NCBI RefSeq assembly: GCF_036013645.1
Contig: NZ_CP107869.1
Location: 4,774,001-4,838,000 of the forward strand
DNA length: 64,000 bases
Source: Streptomyces sp. NBC_00490
Lineage (GTDB): Bacteria; Actinomycetota; Actinomycetes; Streptomycetales; Streptomycetaceae
Direction: 5' to 3'
The translations under genes and the position numbers were made by a program. The notes below the pieces were generated by a model, which was given only the letters and a program-made list of their open reading frames with translations, was not told the DNA's origin and did no database searches. This document shows positions 25,948 through 34,212 of the stretch, one piece after another. Each line of letters opens with the position of its first letter. The first letter of the stretch is position 1.

Positions 25948-25968
25948 ATTCCCTGCGAAGATCAAGGG

Positions 25969-26634
25969 ATGGGAACAGATCTTCACGCACTCCTGAGATC
26001 ACTGCGGGTATGGGCCCCCGAGGCCACCACCCTGCCCCCCTTCGACCCGGCCACCGCCCCCGCCGAACCGCTCCCCCTCTTCACGGAGTGGTTCGCGGAG
26101 GCGGTGGCGGCGGGCCAGCCCGAACCGCACACGATGTCCCTGGCCACCTCGGACGAGGAGGGCCACCCGGACGTCCGCACGGTGATGCTGCACGGCGCCG
26201 ACACCACGGGCTGGACCTTCGCCTCCCACGCCACCAGCCGCAAGGGCCGGCACCTCGCCGCCCGCCCCTACGCGGCCCTGGGCTTCTACTGGCCGACTCT
26301 GGGCCGCCAGGTCCGTGTCCGCGGCCCGGTCACCGCGGCCCCCGCCCAGGAGGGCCAGGCCGACCTCCACGCCCGCTCGACGGGCGCCCTGGCCGCCGCG
26401 CTCACCGGCCGCCAGAGCGAAGTCCTGCGCTCCCTGGAGGAGTTGGCCGAGGCCTCCGAGACGGCCTGGACCGAGGCCCAGTCGCGACCGGACGCCCCGG
26501 TCCCGACGTGGACCCTGTACCGCCTGGCCCCGCAGGAGGTGGAGTTCTTCCAGGGAGACGCCCGACGACGCCATGTACGACTGACGTACCGCCGTACGGA
26601 GGAGGGGTGGACGTCGACCCTGCTCTGGCCGTGA
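25969..26634 (+). CDS. Pyridoxal/pyridoxamine 5'-phosphate oxidase family protein (PdxH-like)
   Basis: A 221-residue FMN split-barrel protein with strong PdxH-type blocks: MSLATSDEEGHPDVRTVMLHG, FASHATSRKGRHLAARPYAALGFYW, RQVRVRGPV and a C-terminal RRTEEGWTSTLLWP replacing the usual RLxP ending. It may oxidise PNP/PMP or be a related FMN/F420 reductase. The ATG lies about 3 bases from an AAGGG and within roughly ten bases of the IS605-type element end, so its native leader has probably been replaced by the insertion. Confidence 0.85.
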   Translation: MGTDLHALLRSLRVWAPEATTLPPFDPATAPAEPLPLFTEWFAEAVAAGQPEPHTMSLATSDEEGHPDVRTVMLHGADTTGWTFASHATSRKGRHLAARPYAALGFYWPTLGRQVRVRGPVTAAPAQEGQADLHARSTGALAAALTGRQSEVLRSLEELAEASETAWTEAQSRPDAPVPTWTLYRLAPQEVEFFQGDARRRHVRLTYRRTEEGWTSTLLWP

Positions 26635-26780
26635 GCCACGCGCGCCGGGGTCGGGCAGGGAGGGGTCGGGCAGGGCGGGAGGGACTGGCAGATCTGTCCC
26701 CCTCCGGGCTCCGCTGACCTGCGGCTTTCCCCACACCTCTGGGACACATCCGCCCATCACCCCTGCCCTGCCCACCGGGG

Positions 26781-27650
26781 TCAGCCGAGGAAGTCGTACA
26801 CCTCGAACTCGGCCATTCCCCGGTAGCCCAGCCTCCGGTACAGGCCGTTGCTCGTGGTGTTCGCCAGATCCGTGAACAGCAGCACGTCGTCGGCCCCGGC
26901 CGCCAGCGCGCCCCGGCTCGCCGCCACCGTCGCGGCTCCCGCGTAGCCCCGCCCCCGGAGCTCGGCCGGCGTGTAGACGGGCGCCACCCGTATCTGCCCG
27001 GCGACCATGGGATGCGTTCCGGCCATGGACACGGGCACCCCGTCCGGGGTCTCCCAGAGCACCACGCCCCCGGAGCGGATCCGGGCGTCCGCCCAGGACT
27101 CGGCGTCGCCGGCGGCGACATTTCCGACGGCCTCGGCGAACTCCTCGTGCCAGCGCGTCAGCAGCTCGCGGTCCGGCGCCCCCGCGACCCTGGCCCGGCC
27201 CTGGGGCACCGGAGACGGTGGCGTCAACTCGCCGAGGCGGTAGAGCCGTTGGCGCTGACGCAGCTCGGCCTTGGCGCCCGTGCGCCGCTGCCACGCCTCC
27301 GCGAAGGCACCGGCCGTCGCCTGCTCGGCGGACACCCCCGGCAGGGCGTGCCCGAGCCCCGCCAACTGCTCGGCCAGCGCCTCCAGCATCGGCCCCTCCT
27401 CCGCCTCCGGCACGGTGAGCGGCGTGAGGGTCAGCCGGTACGGCGGCGTACGGAACCACGCCCCCCGGACCGCGCCCCCGCCCTCCAGCACCCCGAAGAC
27501 CGGCGCCTCCGCCCCGTACGCCTGCGGCCCCCGCACCCGCAGCGTCTCGGTCACCGTCAGCGGGACGGTGTGCAGCACCGGCCGCGAGTGCAGGAAGGTT
27601 CCGGCAACGCCGAGGAACTCACCGAGATCCTCGATCACCACCCACCTCAT
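26781..27650 (-). CDS. GNAT-family N-acetyltransferase (double-module)
   Basis: A 289-residue protein with an N-terminal degenerate GNAT-like half and a C-terminal catalytic half containing PVYTPAELRGRGYAGAATVAASRG, the acetyl-CoA pyrophosphate-binding R-G-R-G-Y-A loop, followed by LFTDLANTTSNGLYRRLGYR. Its ATG (27650) overlaps the stop of the preceding GNAT gene by four bases (ATGA), so the two acetyltransferases are translationally coupled. Acceptor unknown. Confidence 0.85.
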   Translation of the reverse strand: MRWVVIEDLGEFLGVAGTFLHSRPVLHTVPLTVTETLRVRGPQAYGAEAPVFGVLEGGGAVRGAWFRTPPYRLTLTPLTVPEAEEGPMLEALAEQLAGLGHALPGVSAEQATAGAFAEAWQRRTGAKAELRQRQRLYRLGELTPPSPVPQGRARVAGAPDRELLTRWHEEFAEAVGNVAAGDAESWADARIRSGGVVLWETPDGVPVSMAGTHPMVAGQIRVAPVYTPAELRGRGYAGAATVAASRGALAAGADDVLLFTDLANTTSNGLYRRLGYRGMAEFEVYDFLG

Positions 27651-28249
27651 CGGCCCGCCACCTCCGGATCCGTGGACAGTCGGGCGTGCAGATGGACATC
27701 CCGGAAGGCGTCCTGCCGTCCCGCCTCGAACATCGCGCCCCGGAGCGTCCCCTCGTAGGGGAATCCGCAGCGCTCCGCTATCCGGCAGGACGCGTCGTGG
27801 CCGAGGGCATGGCCGAGTTCGAGGCGGTGCAGGCCGAGGTCGGTGAAGGTCCAGCGGGCGACGAGGGTGAGGGCGCGGGCGGCGACGCGGTGGCCGCGGG
27901 CCTCGGGGAGGACCCAGTAGCCGATGCGGGCGACCCGTACGACGTGGTCGATCTCGTGGACGCCGACGTGCCCCAGGGTCGTGTCGCTGTTCGCGTCCGT
28001 GACGCGGAAGGCGACGCCGACGCCGTCCGCCGCGGCCTCGGCGGCCGCGCGGAGCGAGGCGCGGGCGTCGTCGAGGCCGGCGATCTCCTTCAGGGGGGTG
28101 TTCCAGCGCCGGAACTCGGGGTCGGAGCGGCCGCGCAGCCAGGTCTCGGCGTCCGCGTCGGAGTCCGCGTCCCAGTGGCGCAGGCGCAGCCCGTGGCCGA
28201 GCAGTTCGGGAGCGGGGTGGCTCGGGGACCGTTCACGTGTATGGGCCAT
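27647..28249 (-). CDS. GNAT-family N-acetyltransferase (RimJ/RimL-like)
   Basis: A 200-residue protein with RLRHWDADSDADAETWLRGR at the start, IGYWVLPEARGHRVAARALTLVARW as acetyl-CoA loop and LELGHALGHDASCRIAERCGF. This resembles RimJ/RimL-type acetyltransferases acting on protein N-termini or small molecules. Start is uncertain: ATG 28249 best fits family length but lacks a ribosome site, while GTG 28285 has GGAG close upstream. First of a coupled GNAT pair. Confidence 0.82.
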   Translation of the reverse strand: MAHTRERSPSHPAPELLGHGLRLRHWDADSDADAETWLRGRSDPEFRRWNTPLKEIAGLDDARASLRAAAEAAADGVGVAFRVTDANSDTTLGHVGVHEIDHVVRVARIGYWVLPEARGHRVAARALTLVARWTFTDLGLHRLELGHALGHDASCRIAERCGFPYEGTLRGAMFEAGRQDAFRDVHLHARLSTDPEVAGR

Positions 28250-28304
28250 CGGGCCATTGAATACGGAAGGAGGGCCGCCGATCACCCCTCTCCGGCGGAA
28301 CATC

Positions 28305-28697
28305 TCATCCTCTCGGCCGGAACACCGGGATCCCCTGCCGGAAATCGACCTCCAGCGCCATGCCGGCCCGCAGCGTCCGCGGCGGGGCGTCGACGAGTTC
28401 CGTCATCATCCGTGGCCCTTCGGCGAGTTGGACGACCGCGGCGACGTAGGGCGTGCGCTCCCCGAAGGGCGGCAGGTCGTTGCGGTGGACGACGGACCAG
28501 GTGTAGAGCTCGGCCCGGCCGCTCGCCGGCTCCCATGTCACGTCCTCGCTCCAGCAGTGCGGGCAGAACTCGCGGGGGTAGTGGTGGGTGCGTCCGCACG
28601 CCCCGCAGTGGCGTACGAGCAGCCGTCCTTCTTCTGCCGCGTCCCAGTAGGTGCGCGTGAAAGCGTCCGGCTCCGGCACATCGAAGCGCGCGTCCAT
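28305..28697 (-). CDS. DUF35 Zn-ribbon/OB-fold protein, paralogue 2
   Basis: A 130-residue protein: C-x2-C ... C-x2-C zinc ribbon (CGACGRTHHYPREFCPHC) then an OB-fold with LYTWSVVHRNDLPPF, YVAAVVQLAEGP and a FRQGIPVFRP ending. GGAGGTGG lies before the ATG at 28697. It follows the DoxX gene by 15 bp and shares its operator-controlled promoter. It is the orphan counterpart of the DUF35 gene at 12162 and would pair with a thiolase-like or hydratase partner encoded elsewhere, perhaps 20950-22101. Confidence 0.87.
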   Translation of the reverse strand: MDARFDVPEPDAFTRTYWDAAEEGRLLVRHCGACGRTHHYPREFCPHCWSEDVTWEPASGRAELYTWSVVHRNDLPPFGERTPYVAAVVQLAEGPRMMTELVDAPPRTLRAGMALEVDFRQGIPVFRPRG

Positions 28698-28712
28698 CAG
28701 GAGCCACCTCCC

Positions 28713-29162
28713 TCAGAAAAGGCCCAGCGCCGCGTCCAGCGACCACTTCTGCCAGGACATCGCGAACAGCGCGACCACCGATATCAGCCCCATCATGGCG
28801 TTCTGCCCCTGCTCGGCCCAGTCATGGATCATCAGCGTGAAGTAGAGGACGTTGAGCAGCAGCCCGCCCACCAGGGCCACCGGGGTCAGCAGGCCGGCCA
28901 CCAGCCCCAGCCCCACCGCCAGTTCCGCGTACACGACGATGTACGCCATCGTCCGCGGCCGGGGCGCGACCACCGTGTCGAAGCCGGAACGGACCGCGTT
29001 CCAGCGGTGCTTGGCGGCGACGTCCGCCGCCCACGCGATGCCGGTCCCCCGCTCGAACCAGCCCTTCTTGTCCTTGTGCCGCCAGCTCTCCAGCCACCAC
29101 AGCCCGAGCCCGATCCGCAGCAGGGCCAGCCATTGCGCGCCGGTGAGCCAGATGGAGTCCAT
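28713..29162 (-). CDS. DoxX-family membrane protein
   Basis: A 149-residue protein with about four hydrophobic segments (WLALLRIGLGLWWLESW, YIVVYAELAVGLGLVAGLL, LVGGLLLNVLYFTLMI, AMMGLISVVALFAMSW), typical of DoxX. These are small quinone-linked or redox-associated membrane proteins. The ATG at 29162 has no Shine-Dalgarno: an operator palindrome ends four bases upstream, suggesting a leaderless or very short leader. It leads the DUF35 gene. Confidence 0.85.
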   Translation of the reverse strand: MDSIWLTGAQWLALLRIGLGLWWLESWRHKDKKGWFERGTGIAWAADVAAKHRWNAVRSGFDTVVAPRPRTMAYIVVYAELAVGLGLVAGLLTPVALVGGLLLNVLYFTLMIHDWAEQGQNAMMGLISVVALFAMSWQKWSLDAALGLF

Positions 29163-29166
29163 GGAT

Positions 29167-29181
29167 CTGACGGTACGTCAG
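29167..29181. promoter_or_regulatory. Island operator site 7
   Basis: CTGACGGTACGTCAG, perfect arms, four bases upstream of the DoxX ATG, so a bound repressor would cover the transcription start or ribosome region. Confidence 0.8.
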
Positions 29182-29363
29182 ATAAAGCCCCGCAGGGAAG
29201 ACCGTGTGTTCCACCTGGGAGAAACCTGTGCGGCGACCTCGAAGCTGTGGGGCCGCGATGAATACGGCAGGATTGTTGGCAATGTTGTCGGCACTCACCT
29301 ACGTTCGCAGACGCAAGGAGAATCCACCGCGATCCCGGGATCGTGCGAGCGAGAGGGACCACC

Positions 29364-30974
29364 GTGAAGCACAGGGCAATCAAGCGCAGGAGCGTCGTAC
29401 TGGGCATCGGCGCGACCGCCGGTGTCGCGGCAGTCGGCGGCATCGCCCTGAACGCGCAGGCGTCGGACACCGGCAGCGGCTCGTCCTCCTCGGACGCCCT
29501 GGTCTTCGACAAGGACGCCTACACGGAGCTGACGACGACCGTCACCGACACGGAGGGCACCGAGCACTCGGTGACCTACCACTTCTGGAAGGCGATCACC
29601 TACGTCGCCAAGCCGGTGGACGAGAAGTACCAGAGCCTGATCGTCAGCGCCCCCGTCAAGATCGACGGCAAGACGGTCGACGCCTCGAACGCGCCGATCC
29701 TGTTCGCGAACTCCATCGGCGGGTACATGCCGTCCTCGGTCGCGGACGCCACCGGGATCGGGGCCGGGGGCATGTCCGGCGGCGGTGCTCCGAGCGGTGC
29801 GCCCAGCGCCTCGGCCTCGGCCTCCACCGCCCCCAACGCGAACGGGAACACCAACGCCACCGGCGGTGCCACCGCGAGCAACCAGCTCCTCGCCCTCGCC
29901 GCCGGCTACGTCGTCATCGAGCCCGGCGCCCGCGGCCGTACCCTCAAGAACTCCTCCGGCGAGTACTACGGCACCGCTCCCGCCGCGATCGTCGACCTCA
30001 AGGCGGCCGTGCGGTACATCAAGTCCAACAAGGGCCGTATCCCCGGCAACGTCGAGCGGATCGTCTCCGCCGGCACCAGCGCGGGCGGCGCCCTGTCCTC
30101 GCTGCTCGGCGCGTCCGGCGACAGCTCGATCTACGACAAGCTCCTCAAGGAGATCGGCGCGGCCGACGCCTCCGACGCGATCTTCGCGGTCGGCGCCTGG
30201 TGCCCGATCACCGACCTGGAGCACGCCGACGGCGCCTACGAGTGGAACTGGGGCTCCCTCAACACGAAGTCCGGCTCGACCGTCGACCAGACGGTGTCCA
30301 AGGCGCTCCGGTCCCAGTTCGCCGAGTACCAGGCGGGCCTGAAGCTGCGCGGCCTGAACGGCTTCGGCTCGCTGAACGCCCGCAACTACGACGAGTACCT
30401 GGTCAAGCAGTACCTGGAGCCCTCGGCGACGAAGTACCTCACCGACCTGTCGGACTCCGACCGCGCGACCTACCTGGCGAAGAACACCTTCATCACCTGG
30501 AAGAACGGCAAGGCCTCGTTCACCTGGGACGGCTTCCTCGGCCACGTCGGTGCCCGCGGCAAGTCCGCCCCCGCCTTCGACGCCTTCGACCTCTCGGCCG
30601 GCGAGAACAACCTGTTCGGCGCGGGCACGACCCAGAACCGCCACTTCACGGCCTACGGCGCCAAGAACGACACCACGGGCCTGAGCACCAAGCGCGTGGC
30701 GAGCGACATCCCCGAAAAGCTCAGGCTGATGAATCCGATGTACCACCTGGTGGAGAAGGCCAACGGGAAGCGTTCCAAGCACTGGTGGATCCGCCTCGGC
30801 ACCAACGACACCGACACCTCGCACGTCATCTCCGCGAACCTCGCCGCCGCCGCGAAGGGTCTCGGGGACGACGTCGACCACCTCTACTACTGGGACCAGG
30901 GCCACGGCGCGAACACCGACCCGGGCGACTTCATCACCTGGATCGCCAAGGTGACGGGCCACAAGAAGCGGTGA
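29364..30974 (+). CDS. Secreted tannase/feruloyl-esterase-like alpha/beta hydrolase
   Basis: A 536-residue protein from GTG 29364 (AGAGGG ahead). An N-terminal RRSVVLGIGATAGVAAVGGIAL segment is a twin-arginine-like signal, so it is exported. The nucleophile elbow is GTSAGG (in VSAGTSAGGALSSLL) and the catalytic His sits in YWDQGHGANTDPGDF, as in subtype-B tannases. A 40-residue Gly/Ser/Ala/Asn-rich insertion (about 135-175) interrupts the core as a probable lid or surface loop. It is divergent from the DoxX operon; the single operator there is closer to DoxX. Possibly an extracellular esterase feeding substrates inward. Confidence 0.83.
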   Translation: MKHRAIKRRSVVLGIGATAGVAAVGGIALNAQASDTGSGSSSSDALVFDKDAYTELTTTVTDTEGTEHSVTYHFWKAITYVAKPVDEKYQSLIVSAPVKIDGKTVDASNAPILFANSIGGYMPSSVADATGIGAGGMSGGGAPSGAPSASASASTAPNANGNTNATGGATASNQLLALAAGYVVIEPGARGRTLKNSSGEYYGTAPAAIVDLKAAVRYIKSNKGRIPGNVERIVSAGTSAGGALSSLLGASGDSSIYDKLLKEIGAADASDAIFAVGAWCPITDLEHADGAYEWNWGSLNTKSGSTVDQTVSKALRSQFAEYQAGLKLRGLNGFGSLNARNYDEYLVKQYLEPSATKYLTDLSDSDRATYLAKNTFITWKNGKASFTWDGFLGHVGARGKSAPAFDAFDLSAGENNLFGAGTTQNRHFTAYGAKNDTTGLSTKRVASDIPEKLRLMNPMYHLVEKANGKRSKHWWIRLGTNDTDTSHVISANLAAAAKGLGDDVDHLYYWDQGHGANTDPGDFITWIAKVTGHKKR

Positions 30975-31046
30975 CCCCCGGCCGTACCAGGCCCCGAAGG
31001 ACGCGGTGCCGGTTTCCCGTCACAGGTCCCCGGCCACCGCCCACCA

Positions 31047-31082
31047 CGGCGCCGAACCCCCTCGTACGCGGGTTCGGCGCCG
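31047..31082 (+). terminator. Terminator after the tannase-like gene
   Basis: A perfect 13-bp stem, CGGCGCCGAACCC (31047-31059) with GGGTTCGGCGCCG (31070-31082), ten-base loop, 73 bp after the stop codon. CGGCTTTCCC follows. Confidence 0.75.
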
Positions 31083-31224
31083 CGGCTTTCCCGCACTCCG
31101 CCCGCACAACCAGGTGACGTACGCCACGAGCCCCACCCACTCCTCCTACAGGCGTGATCAATCCGAAACCAATTCCGGTCTTGACCGAGACCCATCAACC
31201 GGAACCCTGATTACGCTCGCGCAC

Positions 31225-32415
31225 ATGGCCGACTCCGCAGCGCCCCCCGCGCCCTCCACCGCCCGCCCCGTGTACGTCATCGGCGGCGGTCCGGGCGGCC
31301 TCGCCGTCGCCCACGCGCTGCGGGCCCAGGGGATACGTGCCGTGGTGCTGGAGAAGTCCGACCGGGTCGGGGCGTCCTGGCGGCGCCACTACGACCGGCT
31401 CCACCTGCACACCACCCGCCGCCTCTCGGCGCTCCCGGGGCTCGCGATGCCGCGCCGGTTCGGGCGCTGGGTGTCACGCGACGACGTCGTGCGCTACCTG
31501 GAGAAGTACGCCGAGCACCATGAGCTGGAGATCGTCACCGGCGTGGAGGTCTCCCGCGTCGAACGCTCCCCCGACGGCACCGGCTGGCTTCTGCACGCCA
31601 CCGGCGGCCGCGAACTGACCGGCGCCGCGGTGGTCGTGGCGACCGGCTACAACCACACACCGCTGGTGCCGGACTGGCCGGGCCTCACCTCGTTCGCCGG
31701 CGAGCTCGTGCACGCCGCCGACTACCGCAACCCGAAGCCCTACGCCGACCGGGACGTCCTGGTCGTCGGCGCCGGCAACACCGGTGCCGAGATCGCCGTG
31801 GACCTGGTGGAGGGCGGGGCCGGGCGGGTCCGGCTGTCCGTGCGCACCGCCCCGCACATCGTCCGCCGCTCGACGGCGGGCTGGGCCGCCCAGTACACGG
31901 GGGTGCTCGTGCGACGGCTGCCGGTCGGGCTGGTCGACCGGCTCGCCCGGCCCCTGGCGAAGCTCAGCGTGCCCGACCTGTCCGGGCACGGTCTGCCCCG
32001 CCCCGACACCGGCCTCTACACCCGGGTCCACCAGGGCGCCATCCCCGTCCAGGACGTCGGCCTCATCGACGCCGTGCGCAAGGGCAGGGTCGAGGTCGTC
32101 GCCGCCGTCGACGGCTTCGAGAAGGACGAGGTGCTCCTCGCCGACGGCACCCGCATCACCCCGGACACCGTCATCGCGGCCACCGGATACGCCCGCTCCC
32201 TGGAGGACCTCGTCGGCCACCTCGGTGTCCTCGACGTGCGGGGGCTGCCGGTGGTCAACGGCGCCCGCTGCCCCGACGACGCCCCCGGCCTCTTCTTCAG
32301 CGGCTACGTCACGCCCATCAGCGGCACGTTCCGGGAACTCGCGATCGACGCGGTGAAGATCGCGAAGGCGGTCGCCAAGGACGGGGCCCGGCAGGTCTCC
32401 CGACTTCCCGTCTGA
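31225..32415 (+). CDS. FAD/NADPH-binding flavin monooxygenase-like protein
   Basis: A 396-residue FMO/YUCCA-like flavoprotein. FAD Rossmann motif GGGPGGLAVAHAL is near residue 20; a second Rossmann GAGNTGAEIAVDL near 190 binds NADPH; ATGYNHTP near 140 and the C-terminal FSGYVTPISG complete the set. Such enzymes hydroxylate N, S or carbonyl compounds (Baeyer-Villiger type) or act as reductases. It is followed 154 bp later by a flavin amine oxidase. No island operator is seen upstream, so it may not belong to the regulon. Confidence 0.87.
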   Translation: MADSAAPPAPSTARPVYVIGGGPGGLAVAHALRAQGIRAVVLEKSDRVGASWRRHYDRLHLHTTRRLSALPGLAMPRRFGRWVSRDDVVRYLEKYAEHHELEIVTGVEVSRVERSPDGTGWLLHATGGRELTGAAVVVATGYNHTPLVPDWPGLTSFAGELVHAADYRNPKPYADRDVLVVGAGNTGAEIAVDLVEGGAGRVRLSVRTAPHIVRRSTAGWAAQYTGVLVRRLPVGLVDRLARPLAKLSVPDLSGHGLPRPDTGLYTRVHQGAIPVQDVGLIDAVRKGRVEVVAAVDGFEKDEVLLADGTRITPDTVIAATGYARSLEDLVGHLGVLDVRGLPVVNGARCPDDAPGLFFSGYVTPISGTFRELAIDAVKIAKAVAKDGARQVSRLPV

Positions 32416-32569
32416 CACCGAATCCCTCAACTCGCTGACGTACCGCTTCCGTTACTCATGGGTCAGAAGTGCCCGGAGAGCTGTACGGCGCCACCGCATG
32501 GGGCCAGAATGTGAGCACTGTTCATGTTCTGGCTCCACTCCAACCTCTCGCACCTGACGGAGGATGCAC

Positions 32570-34093
32570 GTGGCACGTGAAAGACAGCTCCCCCAGCCCG
32601 ACCGACTCCCCCGGCCCTCCCGGCTCTCCCGCCGCACCCTGCTCGGCGGTGCCGCCGCCACCGCCGGTGCCGCCGCCCTCGCCGGCACCGCGGCCTCGCC
32701 CGCCGCCGCGGCCACCCGCGAGGCCGACGTCGTCGTCATCGGCGCCGGGCTCGCCGGCCTCACCGCGGCCCGCGACCTGGTGGCGGCCGGCAAGTCCGTG
32801 ATCGTCCTGGAGGCCCGTGACCGCGTCGGCGGCCGGGTCGTGAACCTCCCGCTCGCCAACGGCGGGGTCACCGAGGGCGGCGGCGAGTTCATCGGCCCCA
32901 CCCAGGACCGCATCAAGGCCCTCGCGGACTCCCTCGGCGTGGGCACCTTCGCCACCTACAACACCGGCAAGAACCTCCTCTACAAGGACGGCAAGAAGAC
33001 CGCGTACGCCACCGACGGTCTCCTCGGCTCGGTCCCGCCCATCGACGCGGCCGGCCTCGCCAACGCCGCGATCGTGCAGGCCACCCTGGACGACCTGGCC
33101 AAGCAGATACCGGTCGACGCGCCCTGGACCGCCGCGAAGGCCGACGAATGGGACCGGCAGACCTTCGAGACCTGGCTGCGCGCCAACGCCGTCATCCCGT
33201 CGGCCAAGTTCCTCTTCGACGTGGCCTGCACCTCGATCTTCTCGGCCGAACCCCGTGAACTCTCCTTCCTGTTCGTGCTCTTCTACATCGCCGCCGCGGG
33301 CAACGAGACCAACGTCGGCACCCTGGAGCGCCTCACCGAGACCGCCAACGGCGCCCAGGAGCTGCGCTTCGTCGGCGGCTCCCAGCTGGTGCCGATCAAG
33401 CTCGCCGCCACCCTCGGCGACCGGGTGGTGCTGAACGCCCCGGTGCGCACCATCGCCAAGTCCGGCGCCAAGTACGTCGTGACGGCCGACGGCACCACCG
33501 TGACCGCCAAGAAGGTCGTCGTCGCCGTGCCCCCGCCGATCGCCGCCCGCATCACCTACGACCCGCTGCTCCCGGCCTCCCGCGACCAGCTCACCCAGCG
33601 GCTGCCGATGGCCTCGGTCGGCAAGGCCATCGCCATCTACGACACCCCGTTCTGGCGTGCCGACGGCCTCAACGGCCAGGTCGTCAGCGACACCGGGATC
33701 ATCAGCTCCACCTTCGACAACTCCCCGCCCGACGCCTCCTACGGCGCCCTGATGGGCTTCATCGAGGCCGACGAGGCCCGCAAGTACGACGGCGCGAGCG
33801 AGGCGGAGGTCAAGGCGGCCGTCCTGAAGGACTACACGACCTACTTCGGCGCGAAAGCGGCCTCCCCCACCTCCTTCGTCCTGCAACGCTGGAACAACGA
33901 GACCTACACCCGCGGCGGCCCCGTCTCCATCGCCGCCCCGGGCGTCCTGACCCAGTACGGCCCCTCCCTGCGCACTCCCGTCGGCGGCATCCACTGGGCC
34001 GGCACGGAGACCTCCGTCCACTGGATGGGGTTCATGGACGGTGCGGTGCGGTCGGGCGAGCGGGTGGCGAAGGAGGTGCTGGCGGTGCTGTGA
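32570..34093 (+). CDS. Twin-arginine-exported flavin monoamine oxidase-like protein
   Basis: A 507-residue FAD protein. GTG 32570 is chosen because GGAGG ends six bases before it; ATG 32564 would touch the ribosome site. SRRTLLGGAAATAGAAALAG is a Tat signal. The dinucleotide fold VVVIGAGLAGLTAARDL is followed by VLEARDRVGGRV and a C-terminal GGIHWAGTETSVHWMGFMDGA, typical of amine oxidases. It would oxidise amines outside the cytoplasm, releasing H2O2. No island operator precedes it. Confidence 0.9.
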   Translation: MARERQLPQPDRLPRPSRLSRRTLLGGAAATAGAAALAGTAASPAAAATREADVVVIGAGLAGLTAARDLVAAGKSVIVLEARDRVGGRVVNLPLANGGVTEGGGEFIGPTQDRIKALADSLGVGTFATYNTGKNLLYKDGKKTAYATDGLLGSVPPIDAAGLANAAIVQATLDDLAKQIPVDAPWTAAKADEWDRQTFETWLRANAVIPSAKFLFDVACTSIFSAEPRELSFLFVLFYIAAAGNETNVGTLERLTETANGAQELRFVGGSQLVPIKLAATLGDRVVLNAPVRTIAKSGAKYVVTADGTTVTAKKVVVAVPPPIAARITYDPLLPASRDQLTQRLPMASVGKAIAIYDTPFWRADGLNGQVVSDTGIISSTFDNSPPDASYGALMGFIEADEARKYDGASEAEVKAAVLKDYTTYFGAKAASPTSFVLQRWNNETYTRGGPVSIAAPGVLTQYGPSLRTPVGGIHWAGTETSVHWMGFMDGAVRSGERVAKEVLAVL

Positions 34094-34140
34094 GCGGTTC
34101 CGTCGGCATGCTCTGCCCAACTTTGTGTGCACGGCCATTC

Positions 34141-34155
34141 CTGACACAGCGTCAG
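34141..34155. promoter_or_regulatory. Island operator site 8
   Basis: CTGACACAGCGTCAG, perfect arms, upstream of the NDP-forming acyl-CoA synthetase gene. Confidence 0.8.
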
Positions 34156-34165
34156 TTCCTTTAAT

Positions 34166-34180
34166 CTGACACTGCGTCAG
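34166..34180. promoter_or_regulatory. Island operator site 9
   Basis: CTGACACTGCGTCAG, perfect arms, 25 bp centre-to-centre from site 8, ending 32 bases before the ATG at 34213. Confidence 0.8.
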
Positions 34181-34212
34181 TTAATCGCTGTCACACAGGA
34201 GCGGGCGGACCG

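Larger units (their letters stand above)
24133..25966. mobile_element. IS200/IS605-type element with divergent tnpA and tnpB
   Basis: The element carries a Y1 transposase (tnpA) and an RNA-guided nuclease gene (tnpB) on opposite strands, with a short hairpin at each end: CCCCCGGCT-ga-AGCCGGGGG at 24143-24162 and CTCGGCCT-ga-AGGCCGGG at 25930-25947. The two hairpins share a GGC(C)TGAAG(G)CC core, as expected for ends recognised by a Y1 HUH transposase. Ends are estimated from the hairpins, to within about 10 bases; there is no target duplication in this family. Both proteins look full length, so the element may be active. Confidence 0.85.
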
